Source: Actinomycetes bacterium (GTDB lineage Bacteria; Actinomycetota; Acidimicrobiia; Acidimicrobiales; Ilumatobacteraceae). From it: a DNA stretch of 48,050 nt. Positions within the stretch are counted from its first letter, which is position 1, and each line of letters opens with the position of its first letter. The position numbers were made by a program, and so were the translations under genes. Location of the stretch: NCBI GenBank assembly GCA_029782355.1, contig JAKOUY010000039.1, positions 1-48,050 of the forward strand. Direction: 5' to 3'. Of this stretch, positions 18,496 to 28,209 are shown piece after piece. The notes under the pieces were generated by a model. It worked only from the letters and a program-made list of their open reading frames with translations. It searched no databases and had not been told where the DNA came from.

Positions 18496-19008
18496 GTGCC
18501 CGACCACTACTCGCTGGTCGCTCCGCGCCTGCTCGCCGGGCACGGCACGCTGTATCGGCGCGTCACGCCCATCGCCGAGAGCCGGCGCACGGCCAAGTTG
18601 CTCGAAGCCCTGGATGCCGAACTGGCCTCCCTCCAGCCACCGCAGCCGTGCATTCGGGTCGTTGCCGCCTCGCTGTCCACGCTGGATGCGGCCGTGCTGA
18701 TCGACAGCGGATTCGATCGCCTCCCCGCCGGGACGGGCTTCGAGGCCCACCCGGCGCGGGCGCTGTGGGTCGATCCTGAGCGGATGCAGATCATCGAGCC
18801 AGCCACCGGCGAACGCCGATCACTGGCTGGCTTGCTGGCCTCCGGCCTGCCTCGCACCCCACGCCTGGTGATGCAGATGGTCGATCCATCCACGGATGCA
18901 CTGGCCGACCGTTGGCTCGACGTCGTCAGCCGCCTCGATCACCAGGATCGAGTCCAGTGGACCGACGATCCGCGGACGCCGGCCCGGACCTGGTTGGCAG
19001 GCGGTTGA
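18496..19008 (+). CDS. Unknown protein, third gene of the PqqD cassette
   Basis: I do not recognise this protein. From the first standard start (GTG 18496) it has 170 residues, but protein-like sequence continues upstream in the same frame to the PqqD stop (18349), including WATTLDIATGPWRVGLRVD, and contains no ATG, GTG or TTG. An ATC at 18358, 6 nt after GAGGG, or a CTG at 18418 may be the true start, giving up to about 216 residues. The segment CIRVVAASLSTLDAAVLIDSG followed by ALWVDPERMQIIEP faintly recalls HprK-type layout but has no P-loop. No signal peptide or membrane segment. It is tightly spaced behind PqqD and probably works with it. Confidence 0.55.
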   Translation: MPDHYSLVAPRLLAGHGTLYRRVTPIAESRRTAKLLEALDAELASLQPPQPCIRVVAASLSTLDAAVLIDSGFDRLPAGTGFEAHPARALWVDPERMQIIEPATGERRSLAGLLASGLPRTPRLVMQMVDPSTDALADRWLDVVSRLDHQDRVQWTDDPRTPARTWLAGG

Positions 19009-19032
19009 CCGTCGACCGAGGGGTCGGCCGAA

Positions 19033-19563
19033 TCAGGCGCTGACGATCGCCCGGCGCCGGCGGGAGGTCCCGACCACCAGCATCGCACCGAGCATGGCGG
19101 CGAGGGCGCCGAGCCGCAGCAGCGGACCGGTGGCGTTCGAGCCGGTGCTGGGCAGCGGCGTGCACTCCACGAGCTTGACCTTGCCGCTCAGGGTGAATGG
19201 GTTGCCGGCTGCATCGACACCCGTGGCCGTGACCACGAACGAGCCGATCGTCCCCGTCGGCAGGGCGAGGGTGAAGAACGCCTCACCCTTGGCGGTCGCG
19301 GTCACGGTGACCGGACCGGCGACCGGTGCCAGGCGCTTCCATCCCGATGCGGCCGACGTGAGCGTGACCGTCACGGTGGAACCGGGCTGTACGACCTCGA
19401 CCTCACCCGTGATCTTCGTGGCGTTGCAGGCCAGCGGATCGATCTCCAGGATCGGCGCCGACGGCGGGTAGGCCTCCGACGGGGGCTGCTGGGCGGAAGC
19501 CGTGCCGGCGAGGCCGACGAGGGTCAAGGCGATGACCCCGAGCACGCTGCTCATTCTCGACAT
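19033..19563 (-). CDS. LPxTG-type cell-wall surface protein
   Basis: A 176-residue exported protein. The start ATG 19563 follows GGGAGG by 5 nt. Residues 1-25 are a signal peptide (VLGVIALTLVGLAGTASA, cleavage after ASA). The mature part is a small beta-rich domain (about 60-130: STVTVTLTSAASG, SFVVTATGVDAAGNPFTL) of bacterial Ig-like appearance with two Cys. The C-terminus is a sorting signal: LPSTGS near 144, a hydrophobic stretch and the tail TSRRRR. A sortase would link it to the wall; none is encoded in the window. It lies just downstream of the DUF4012 gene on the same strand, suggesting surface display alongside the polysaccharide. Confidence 0.8.
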   Translation of the reverse strand: MSRMSSVLGVIALTLVGLAGTASAQQPPSEAYPPSAPILEIDPLACNATKITGEVEVVQPGSTVTVTLTSAASGWKRLAPVAGPVTVTATAKGEAFFTLALPTGTIGSFVVTATGVDAAGNPFTLSGKVKLVECTPLPSTGSNATGPLLRLGALAAMLGAMLVVGTSRRRRAIVSA

Positions 19564-19606
19564 GGTGGCCTCCCAGCTGGCGCGCCCGCGCCCGGTGACC
19601 AGCAGC

Positions 19607-21925
19607 CTAGCCACGCAACGTGACCCGTTCCAGCGCGTCGAACAGGCCGACGCGCTGAGCGCGCAGGACACCACTCGGAGTCGTGATGCGGATGCTCACC
19701 GTATCCGGCTGGGCCGAGGGCTGCGGAATTGCCACGACGTCGTAGTCGGCGGGGCGCGCCAGTTGCCCACCGACGTGCAGATGCACGGTCCGTCGGGAGT
19801 CCGGAGGAACGTCGAGGTACATCGACGTCACCACCCACCCATGCTCGCTCTGGGTCTGCACGGCGGCGGGTTGGCCGTCCACGGTGGCGGCGTCGACGGG
19901 GAAGCGGGTGTAGATCGACAGGTACATCCGGTTGGTACCGACGGGCAGCCCGCGCTGGTTGCCGACGGCGTAGGTGGACAACGACTCGGGGTGTTGGACG
20001 GTGTTGTTCAGCGTGACGTCGAGGTCGGCGCTGAGCCGCCGGTTGGCCGAGTCGAGCGTGGCCCGATACTCGACGGTGCGGCGCAGGTAGGCATCCAGCT
20101 TGTTCCCGCCGGCGTTGTTGACCACCACGGCGAAGCCGTCGGCACTGGCATCGGCGCGGGGCAGGGCGCCGTCGACCCCGATGGCCGACAGCAGCGTCTG
20201 GTCGTCGGGGTGCAGCGACCACACGGTCAGGCGGCGCTGGGCGATGGCCGGGCCGACCGCTTCGGCCACCACCCGGATTCCCGGCAGCGAACCGTCGAAC
20301 ACGGCGGACAGCAGTTGCTTGGTGAGCTCGGCTTGGACCGCGTCGCGCTGGCCGTCGTCACGGAACCGCTCGTACTGGTCGTACAGCAGGTACTGGGTGA
20401 GGTTGTCGGCGGTGAGCTGGCCATCGAGGCCGGGCACGGTGAGCGGACCGGTGAGCTTCATGAACCGGGCGATGGTGGGGACGTCGAGGGCGATGACCCC
20501 GTCGATCCTCGTCCCGCCGGACACCGGATAGAGCTGAGCGACGACGTCGGCGATCGTCGGCAGGTCGGGCGGCATGGTCACGTTCGACCAGAAGTCGATG
20601 GCGACCGGGGTCTGACCGTTGCCCGCGCCGAACGGTCCGTAGCGGCTGACGTACTCCGGCGGCATCTGGAGGGTGCGGCGCGGCGCCCCACCCAGCAGAT
20701 CGATGGTGCTGCCCGTGCGGGCCACGCGGATGGATCCGTGATCGACATGCAGCTCCGCCCACGACGCCATGTACCCGCCGAGGCCGCGAGCCTCGGCGGG
20801 TGTGGTGAAGGCGACGAAGTACGTACGCGGTCCGTCGCGACCCAGCATGGACGGCGCCACGGCCACGGTGTCGAGGCCGATCTTGGTCTGGCGGACCAGC
20901 CCATCGACCTCCCGGGCGACCGGGCGGAGCCGGCTGGCCAACGGACCGATCAGCCACGGGTCGGATGCCTCGGCCATGGCGTGCTGCAACTCGACCAGAC
21001 CGTGGTAGGTGCGCTCGAGGGGCGACGACAGGGCGGTCACCGCGTCCAGGTCGATCACCCCGTTGCGCACCGACAGCGAGTCCAGGCTGATCGACGCCAA
21101 CGACGACGCCGCCGTGGTGCCGAGGTGCTCGCCGGCCACCGACAGCCGCCCGAGCGCATCGATCTGCTGACCGACGATGGGCACCACCCGGGCCAACCAG
21201 CCCCACGGGCGGCGCAGCGAGGTGGCCGCGTCGTGCAGGTCGGTCCGGCTCTCCCCGATCAACGTCGAAGCCCGATCGAAGTCGCCGGAGCGTAGGGCGC
21301 TGAGGGCCTGGCGAAGCGTCGTGCGACTGTCGGTCAGTGACGACCTGGCCAACAGGCCGGCCGCAACGGCGCCGACCGCACCGAGCACCATCACCCCGCC
21401 GGTCAGCAGCATCGCCCGACGAGCCCGGTGACGGACCAGGCGGGAGCGGCGGGTGAGGCCGGCGATGGACGCGGTCACGGCGAACACCCCCACCAGCAGA
21501 GCCGAGTCGCCGTGGAAGGCATGGAGGTGCAGCCGGAGCAACGCCTGGGCGATCAGCGCGGCGCTGGCGGCACGCATGACGGGCATCCGCCGTTGCCCGC
21601 TGCCGACGTACATCGCTGCCAGGAATCCGGCCACCGCGCACCCGATCGGCCACGGGTCGCTGGACAGCGGCGTGGCCACCAGGCCGGCAACCCCGAGGAT
21701 CCACCACCGGGTGGTCGCCGACGCCCACACCACCGCCGCGGTGACGGCCACGGCCCACACGGCGTTGGCGGCGCGCAGTGGCGTGGGGTGCAGGTCGGCC
21801 ATCATCGCGCCCACTCCTGCCGCCCCGGCGATGAGCGCCACGAGCACGGCTTCGTTGCGGTGGATCCGGACCCGGCGCGATCCGGGGCGGCGCTGCTCGG
21901 TGTCGGTCTGCGCCACGGCGGACAT
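19607..21925 (-). CDS. Large DUF4012-domain membrane protein
   Basis: A 772-residue protein. The N-terminal 200 residues hold five or six hydrophobic segments (e.g. EAVLVALIAGAAGVGAMM, AMLLTGGVMVLGAVGAVAAG). The remainder is extracytoplasmic with the DUF4012 signature TYFVAFTTPAEARGLGGYMASW near residue 367, matching the RYLVLFQNNAELRPTGGF pattern. DUF4012 proteins are common in actinobacterial and other polysaccharide loci; their biochemical role is not established. ATG 21925 (MSAVAQTD) is used; the frame is open upstream but that part is antisense to the phosphatase gene's 5' region and low-complexity. It may be co-transcribed with the LPxTG gene downstream. Confidence 0.8.
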   Translation of the reverse strand: MSAVAQTDTEQRRPGSRRVRIHRNEAVLVALIAGAAGVGAMMADLHPTPLRAANAVWAVAVTAAVVWASATTRWWILGVAGLVATPLSSDPWPIGCAVAGFLAAMYVGSGQRRMPVMRAASAALIAQALLRLHLHAFHGDSALLVGVFAVTASIAGLTRRSRLVRHRARRAMLLTGGVMVLGAVGAVAAGLLARSSLTDSRTTLRQALSALRSGDFDRASTLIGESRTDLHDAATSLRRPWGWLARVVPIVGQQIDALGRLSVAGEHLGTTAASSLASISLDSLSVRNGVIDLDAVTALSSPLERTYHGLVELQHAMAEASDPWLIGPLASRLRPVAREVDGLVRQTKIGLDTVAVAPSMLGRDGPRTYFVAFTTPAEARGLGGYMASWAELHVDHGSIRVARTGSTIDLLGGAPRRTLQMPPEYVSRYGPFGAGNGQTPVAIDFWSNVTMPPDLPTIADVVAQLYPVSGGTRIDGVIALDVPTIARFMKLTGPLTVPGLDGQLTADNLTQYLLYDQYERFRDDGQRDAVQAELTKQLLSAVFDGSLPGIRVVAEAVGPAIAQRRLTVWSLHPDDQTLLSAIGVDGALPRADASADGFAVVVNNAGGNKLDAYLRRTVEYRATLDSANRRLSADLDVTLNNTVQHPESLSTYAVGNQRGLPVGTNRMYLSIYTRFPVDAATVDGQPAAVQTQSEHGWVVTSMYLDVPPDSRRTVHLHVGGQLARPADYDVVAIPQPSAQPDTVSIRITTPSGVLRAQRVGLFDALERVTLRG

Positions 21926-22039
21926 TCTTGCCGAAGACCCCCGCCGACCCCGCGCCACCCGGCCCACGCCAGCTCCGCGCGTGCGTGGGCGAACGGGCGG
22001 GCGGCCGGCGGGCGGGGTGGGGCGGCGCGAGATGGTCGC

Positions 22040-22045
22040 TACGGT
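22040..22045 (+). promoter_or_regulatory. Probable -10 box (tyrosine phosphatase)
   Basis: TACGGT followed by 7 nt and GTG 22053. It supports GTG 22053 over the upstream ATG at 22032, which lies before the box. Confidence 0.45.
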
Positions 22046-22052
22046 TGCCGGG

Positions 22053-22595
22053 GTGTCCGAGTCGGTGCCGTTGGTGGTCGTCGTGTGCACCGGCAACATC
22101 TGCCGCTCGCCGCTGGCCGCCGCCCTGCTGGCCAACGGATTCGCCCGGCGCGGGATGGGCGTCGAGGTCACCTCGGCCGGAACGGCTGCTCCGGTGGGAG
22201 CGGCGCCAGACCGCAACCTGCTGCGCGTGGCCGACGATCTCGGCCTCGACCTGCGCAGCCACCGCGCCCAACGGGCGACGCCCGAACTGCTCGCCACCAG
22301 CGACCTGGTGCTCGCTCTCACGGCCGGGCACGCCGCCGAGGTCCGGGTCCGAGCCGGTCGGGCCGCGATCACCACGCTGCTGGCCGCGGCGCGCCGGGCG
22401 CCACACATCCCGGCCCGCTCGTTGGGGTTCGCTGCCTGGGTGCAACGGCTGACGGCCTCCTACGACGAGCAACCGGCGTACGTGGCCGGCGCCGACGACA
22501 TCGCCGACCCGTACGGTGGCCCGCGACGTGCCTACCGGCGGATGGCTGCCGAGGTCGACGGGGCCGTCACCCAGCTGCTCTCCGCGTGGGACTGA
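22053..22595 (+). CDS. Low-molecular-weight protein tyrosine phosphatase
   Basis: A 180-residue Wzb-like phosphatase. The N-terminal P-loop VCTGNICRSP gives the catalytic C12 and R18 of the C-x5-R motif, and the general acid is D152 in IADPYGG. In capsule loci such enzymes dephosphorylate BY-kinases, and the likely partner is the kinase at 8320. The gene abuts the stop of the convergent glycosyltransferase-GNAT gene with no gap. Slightly longer than the usual 145-160 residues because of an insertion around residues 95-135. Confidence 0.9.
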   Translation: MSESVPLVVVVCTGNICRSPLAAALLANGFARRGMGVEVTSAGTAAPVGAAPDRNLLRVADDLGLDLRSHRAQRATPELLATSDLVLALTAGHAAEVRVRAGRAAITTLLAAARRAPHIPARSLGFAAWVQRLTASYDEQPAYVAGADDIADPYGGPRRAYRRMAAEVDGAVTQLLSAWD

Positions 22596-24689
22596 TCAGA
22601 ACAGCTCGACGTCCGCCATCGCCAGCCGCCAGTTGGCCAGCGGCGGCATCGCCGCCTTGTCCAGCGCACGCCACGTCAGCACCGGGCCACCACCGGGCAC
22701 GGCGATGAAGCCATGGCGGCCGGGCTCGCCGAGGCGGATGGCGTAGTCGCAGCGGGCCACCTTCGCCGAGTGACGGGCCAACCGATCGACCGCTCGCGGA
22801 GAACCGAACGCGGCCACCACCACCAGCTCACGAGCCGGTCCACGACGGCGGACGCGCACGACGACTGCCGTGTCGTCGCCGTCGACCACCCGGTAGTGGA
22901 GATCTGCCAGGCCGAGCCGCCACCGCCAATAGCCCGCCGACGCATTGGTGGTCAGCTGCCGGCCGTCCCCGACCGTGGCCGGCCAGCGGGTCGTGGGGTC
23001 GTTGGTGGCCAGCCACTCGTGGGCGGGCAGTCCGAGGTCGGTGAGCTCGGACCACAGGTCGGCTGGCTGGCGGGCCCGGGCCACCCGTGACAGCCCGACG
23101 CCCAGCATCGGCGCCATGGCCGCCGACAGCCGACCGACCTCGTTCCACCCCATCGACAGATAGCCCGGGAGGCTCTGGGCGTTGGGCGTGTTGAACACGA
23201 AGTCGGTCGAACCCCGCAGGTCGGCCAGGGCCTGCTCGGTGAGGCGGCGGAACAGGCCGCGACCCTGGTGGCTGGGGAGGGTGGCCGTGTCCACGGCGCG
23301 AACGGCGCGCAGGATCTCGCTCCCGCGGCGGAACTCCCAGCGCATCATCATCCGCAGCCCGACGATGCGCTGACCGTCGACCGCCACCAGCGCCGGCGAC
23401 GCCCCGAACGGGTTGTCGTCGTGCTTCCAGGCGAACAGCGCCCGGTGGCGGGCGTCGACCGGTCCCCCACCCATCGACTCCCACAGCACGTCCAGCATCT
23501 CGTGGCGATCCTCCGCCACCGCCGGCCGGATCGTCACGTCCGCTGCCGCCCCGGCGGTGGATCGTCGCACCGGCGTGGCGGCGGTGACCCGGTCGGTGCC
23601 GTACAGCTCGGCCAGCCGGCGCATCAGCGGGGCGACGTCGAACTGGGCCGACTTGGCCCGCGAGGCCCGCCCCAACCGGCGGCGCAGCGCCGGATCGCCG
23701 ACCACCCGCTCGACGGCGTCGGCCAGGGCACGCGGTTGCCCGGGCGGGACCAGCACCGCGTCGACGTCATCGCGCCACTCCTCGGCCATCCCGCCCACCC
23801 GGGTGCTGACGATCGGGATCCCGAGCGCCGTGGCCTCCATGGCGGCCACGGGCAACCCCTCGTACTGCGATGCCAGGACGAACACGTCGGCGCCGGCGAG
23901 CAGGCGCCGGGCGTCCGGTCGGAACCCGCAGACATCGACGGCGCCCTGCAGGCCCAGCTCGTCGCGCCGGCGGACGATCTCGTCATGCAGTGGCCCCTGA
24001 CCGACGGCCAGCAGCCGGAAGTCGACCCCTCGGTCGACCAGCACGCGGGCAGCAGCCAGCAGGTTGGGATAGTCCTTCTGCTCGCGATAGTTGGCCACGG
24101 TGACCAGCAGTGGCGTTCCTGGGTCGACGCCGAGCGAGGCGCGCACCGCCTCCCGATGGGAGCGGTCTTGCCCGACGGACTCGACGTTGATGCCGTGACG
24201 GAGCACCTCGACTCGCCGCGCCGGCCGGCCGCGCAGCGAGCGCGCCGTCTCGGCCGAGACGGCGATGGTGGCCCGGTCACCACGACTGGTCCAACGGTTC
24301 AGCCAGCGGGTCAGGACGTGGTAGGTCGGCCAGGCGTTGTGCTCGGTGGTCACCACGGCCGGCCGCCGTTCGGTGTCCAGGCTGCGCACCGCCAGGCGGG
24401 CCACCGACCCGGGCAGCGGGGCATGAACGTGGACGACGTCGTATCCACCATGTCGGATCAACCGGGCCAGGCGGAGCGGCCACCGCGGATCGGTCCGGAA
24501 CCGGCTGACGCAGTGGCTCACCACGCCCAGTTGGGCGAGCTCCTCGGCCAGATGATCCTTCCACGGCACGACGTAGGCGCACTCCACCTCGACCTGCGAG
24601 CCCAGGCCGGCGCCGGCCACCTCGACCAGCAACCGCTCGGCACCGCCTGGCCCGAGGCCCTTCACCACCCACAACACGCGACGGGCCAC
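22596..24689 (-). CDS. GT4 glycosyltransferase fused to a GNAT acetyltransferase domain
   Basis: A 697-residue bifunctional protein. Residues 1-375 are a GT4 glycosyltransferase: VLWVVKGLGPGGAERLLVE at the N-terminus, the second Rossmann start LVTVANYREQKDYPNLLAAA, and the donor-site ASQYEGLPVAAMEATALGIP near 273. Residues about 383-697 are an acyltransferase of GNAT type: VTIRPAVAEDRHEM, then the acetyl-CoA loop SHQGRGLFRRL near 472, and SMGWNEVGRLSAA. It may transfer a sugar and then acylate it. GTG 24689 is chosen from a TAGCAT box 7 nt upstream; longer starts at up to 24821 would run across the divergent promoter. Convergent with the phosphatase gene. Confidence 0.82.
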   Translation of the reverse strand: MARRVLWVVKGLGPGGAERLLVEVAGAGLGSQVEVECAYVVPWKDHLAEELAQLGVVSHCVSRFRTDPRWPLRLARLIRHGGYDVVHVHAPLPGSVARLAVRSLDTERRPAVVTTEHNAWPTYHVLTRWLNRWTSRGDRATIAVSAETARSLRGRPARRVEVLRHGINVESVGQDRSHREAVRASLGVDPGTPLLVTVANYREQKDYPNLLAAARVLVDRGVDFRLLAVGQGPLHDEIVRRRDELGLQGAVDVCGFRPDARRLLAGADVFVLASQYEGLPVAAMEATALGIPIVSTRVGGMAEEWRDDVDAVLVPPGQPRALADAVERVVGDPALRRRLGRASRAKSAQFDVAPLMRRLAELYGTDRVTAATPVRRSTAGAAADVTIRPAVAEDRHEMLDVLWESMGGGPVDARHRALFAWKHDDNPFGASPALVAVDGQRIVGLRMMMRWEFRRGSEILRAVRAVDTATLPSHQGRGLFRRLTEQALADLRGSTDFVFNTPNAQSLPGYLSMGWNEVGRLSAAMAPMLGVGLSRVARARQPADLWSELTDLGLPAHEWLATNDPTTRWPATVGDGRQLTTNASAGYWRWRLGLADLHYRVVDGDDTAVVVRVRRRGPARELVVVAAFGSPRAVDRLARHSAKVARCDYAIRLGEPGRHGFIAVPGGGPVLTWRALDKAAMPPLANWRLAMADVELF

Positions 24690-24696
24690 CCGGGCG

Positions 24697-24702
24697 ATGC
24701 TA
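24697..24702 (-). promoter_or_regulatory. Probable -10 box (GT4-GNAT gene)
   Basis: Minus-strand TAGCAT, 7 nt before GTG 24689. It pairs with the plus-strand TAGCAT at 24735-24740 to form a divergent promoter region. Confidence 0.5.
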
Positions 24703-24734
24703 CCGAGCACCGTCGCAGCGCCCGGGCGATGCGT

Positions 24735-24740
24735 TAGCAT
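24735..24740 (+). promoter_or_regulatory. Probable -10 box (PglF-like gene)
   Basis: TAGCAT with a start expected near 24747, giving a leader of about 25 nt that includes AAGGAG at 24761-24766, 5 nt before GTG 24772. Unlike its neighbours this gene has a clear ribosome-binding site. Confidence 0.45.
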
Positions 24741-24771
24741 GCCCGCGGGCGAACCAGGACAAGGAGCAGCG

Positions 24772-26630
<1,859 letters not shown>

Positions 26631-26631
<1 letters not shown>

Positions 26632-27572
26632 TGAGTCGGGTCACCGTCACCGGCGGAGCCGGTTTCATCGGGGCCAACCTGTGCCGCGAGCTGCTCGACC
26701 GCGGTCACGATGTCGTGGTCCTCGACGACTTCTCCACGGGTCATCGCCAGAATCTGGACGGGCTCGACGTCCGCCTCGTCGAAGGCTCGATTCTCGATGC
26801 CGGAGCCGTGGAGCGGGCCTGCGGGGATGCGCAGGCCGTCGTCCACCTGGCCGCACTGGGCTCGGTGCCACGCAGCGTCGCCGACCCGCAGCGCAGCTTC
26901 GAGGTCAACGCCACCGGAACCCAGCACGTCCTCGAAGCCGCCCGGCACCACGGCGCGCACCTCGTCTTCGCCGGCAGCAGCAGCGTCTACGGGTCCAACC
27001 CGGCGCTGCCCAAGCACGAGGACCTGGCACCCCGGCCGATGTCCCCGTATGCCGCCAGCAAGCTGGCGGCCGAGTCGCTGGCCCTGGCCTACGGCGCGTC
27101 CTACGGGCTGCCGATCCTGGCCTTCCGCTTCTTCAACGTCTTCGGTCCGTTGCAGCGCGCCGGGCACGCCTATGCCGCGGCGATCCCCGCATTCGTCGAC
27201 GCCGCGCTGCGCGGCCAGGCGCTGACGGTGTACGGGGACGGCACCCAGACCCGCGACTTCACCGCTGTCGACACCGTGTGCGGTGTGATCGCCGACGCGG
27301 TCGGGCGAGGGGTCACCTCGGCCGACCCGGTCAACCTGGCGATCGGGTCGCGCATCAGCCTGCTGGAGGTGATCGACGCCATCGGCCGGGAGCTGGGCCG
27401 GCCGTGCGCGGTGACGTTCGGCCCCCGCCGGACCGGTGACGTGGCCCACAGCTCGGCCGATGGCACACGCCTGCGCGCCCTGTTCCCGGACATTCGCACC
27501 GTCTCCTTCGAGGAGGGGCTGCGGGCGACGATCAGCTGGATGCGCGCCCTGGCCCCGGCCACCGCCGGCTGA
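26631..27572 (+). CDS. NAD-dependent UDP-sugar 4-epimerase (GalE/WbpP-like)
   Basis: A 313-residue extended SDR. NAD-binding VTGGAGFIGANLCRELL, HLAALGSVPRSVADP, the serine motif AGSSSVYGS and catalytic SPYAASK are all intact. The PRSVADPQRSFEVNATGTQ pattern resembles UDP-GlcNAc/GalNAc 4-epimerases such as WbpP. It would interconvert UDP-GlcNAc and UDP-GalNAc (or the Glc/Gal pair) for the polysaccharide. ATG 26631 overlaps the stop of the dehydratase gene by one base. The 3' end overlaps the convergent membrane gene by 41 bp. Confidence 0.87.
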
Positions 27573-28209
27573 GCACGCCGACCGCCAGGGCACCGGCGGC
27601 GCTCAGCGCTCCCCACTGCCCGGCCGAACGGAGTGCGCCGGGCACGCTGGGGCGCAACGCCCCGGTGCGCGCCACGACCAGCGCGGCGACACCGCCGAGG
27701 CCGGTGATCACCCAGCCGACCAGCATCGGGGCCCGCCGGACCCACGGGACCACCGTCGCCACCGCGGGCAGGACGAGCAGACCCCAGACCCCGAAGCAGG
27801 CCCCGACCACCGCCCGGGGCTGGTACGTGGCCCCGTAGACGCCTGCCCACAGCACCCCGAGGGCCATCAGCAGATGCACGAACCACGGCAACGCCCGCCG
27901 GGTGACGAGCTCGCCGGCGCCGAGCACGCCGAGCCACCAGCCCACCAGGGGCACCTGACCGGTCTCGGGCACGCACCCGTACACGGCTGCCAACCAACCG
28001 AGCAGGGCGATGCTGACGAACCCGGGCGGGCGCAGCAGGCGGCGCAGCGCCACCAGCGCCCCGGCCGCCAGCGCGCCGGTGGCGACGACGGCGACGACGG
28101 TCCAGGCCGCCAGACCGTGGCGGGGCGGAAGACCGAGGTCGCGCCGGGCGATCCACAGGGCCCCAGCTGCACCGCCGGCGACCTGGCCCGTCAGGCGGGC
28201 GGCGCGCAC
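27532..28209 (-). CDS. Small multi-pass membrane protein of unknown function
   Basis: A 225-residue protein with about six or seven hydrophobic segments (e.g. AAWTVVAVVATGALAAGALVAL reading approximately residues 28-49, FVHLLMALGVLWAGVYGA, LVGWVITGLGGVAALVVA). It is not recognised. GTG 28209 overlaps the 3' end of the aminotransferase gene by 19 bp, so translation is probably coupled. The C-terminus (RRWPGPGRASS) is positively charged and probably cytoplasmic. It may help assemble or flip the glycan, but this rests only on location. The 3' end is antisense to the epimerase gene end. Confidence 0.6.
   Translation of the reverse strand: MRAARLTGQVAGGAAGALWIARRDLGLPPRHGLAAWTVVAVVATGALAAGALVALRRLLRPPGFVSIALLGWLAAVYGCVPETGQVPLVGWWLGVLGAGELVTRRALPWFVHLLMALGVLWAGVYGATYQPRAVVGACFGVWGLLVLPAVATVVPWVRRAPMLVGWVITGLGGVAALVVARTGALRPSVPGALRSAGQWGALSAAGALAVGVLSRRWPGPGRASS

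Noticed and set aside
11427-19008. A lasso-peptide gene cluster (AsnB, PqqD and ABC transporter together)
   Set aside because: No transglutaminase-like B2 protease or precursor peptide is visible, AsnB keeps its glutaminase Cys, and the genes are interspersed with glycan genes. The resemblance is noted but the call is not supported.
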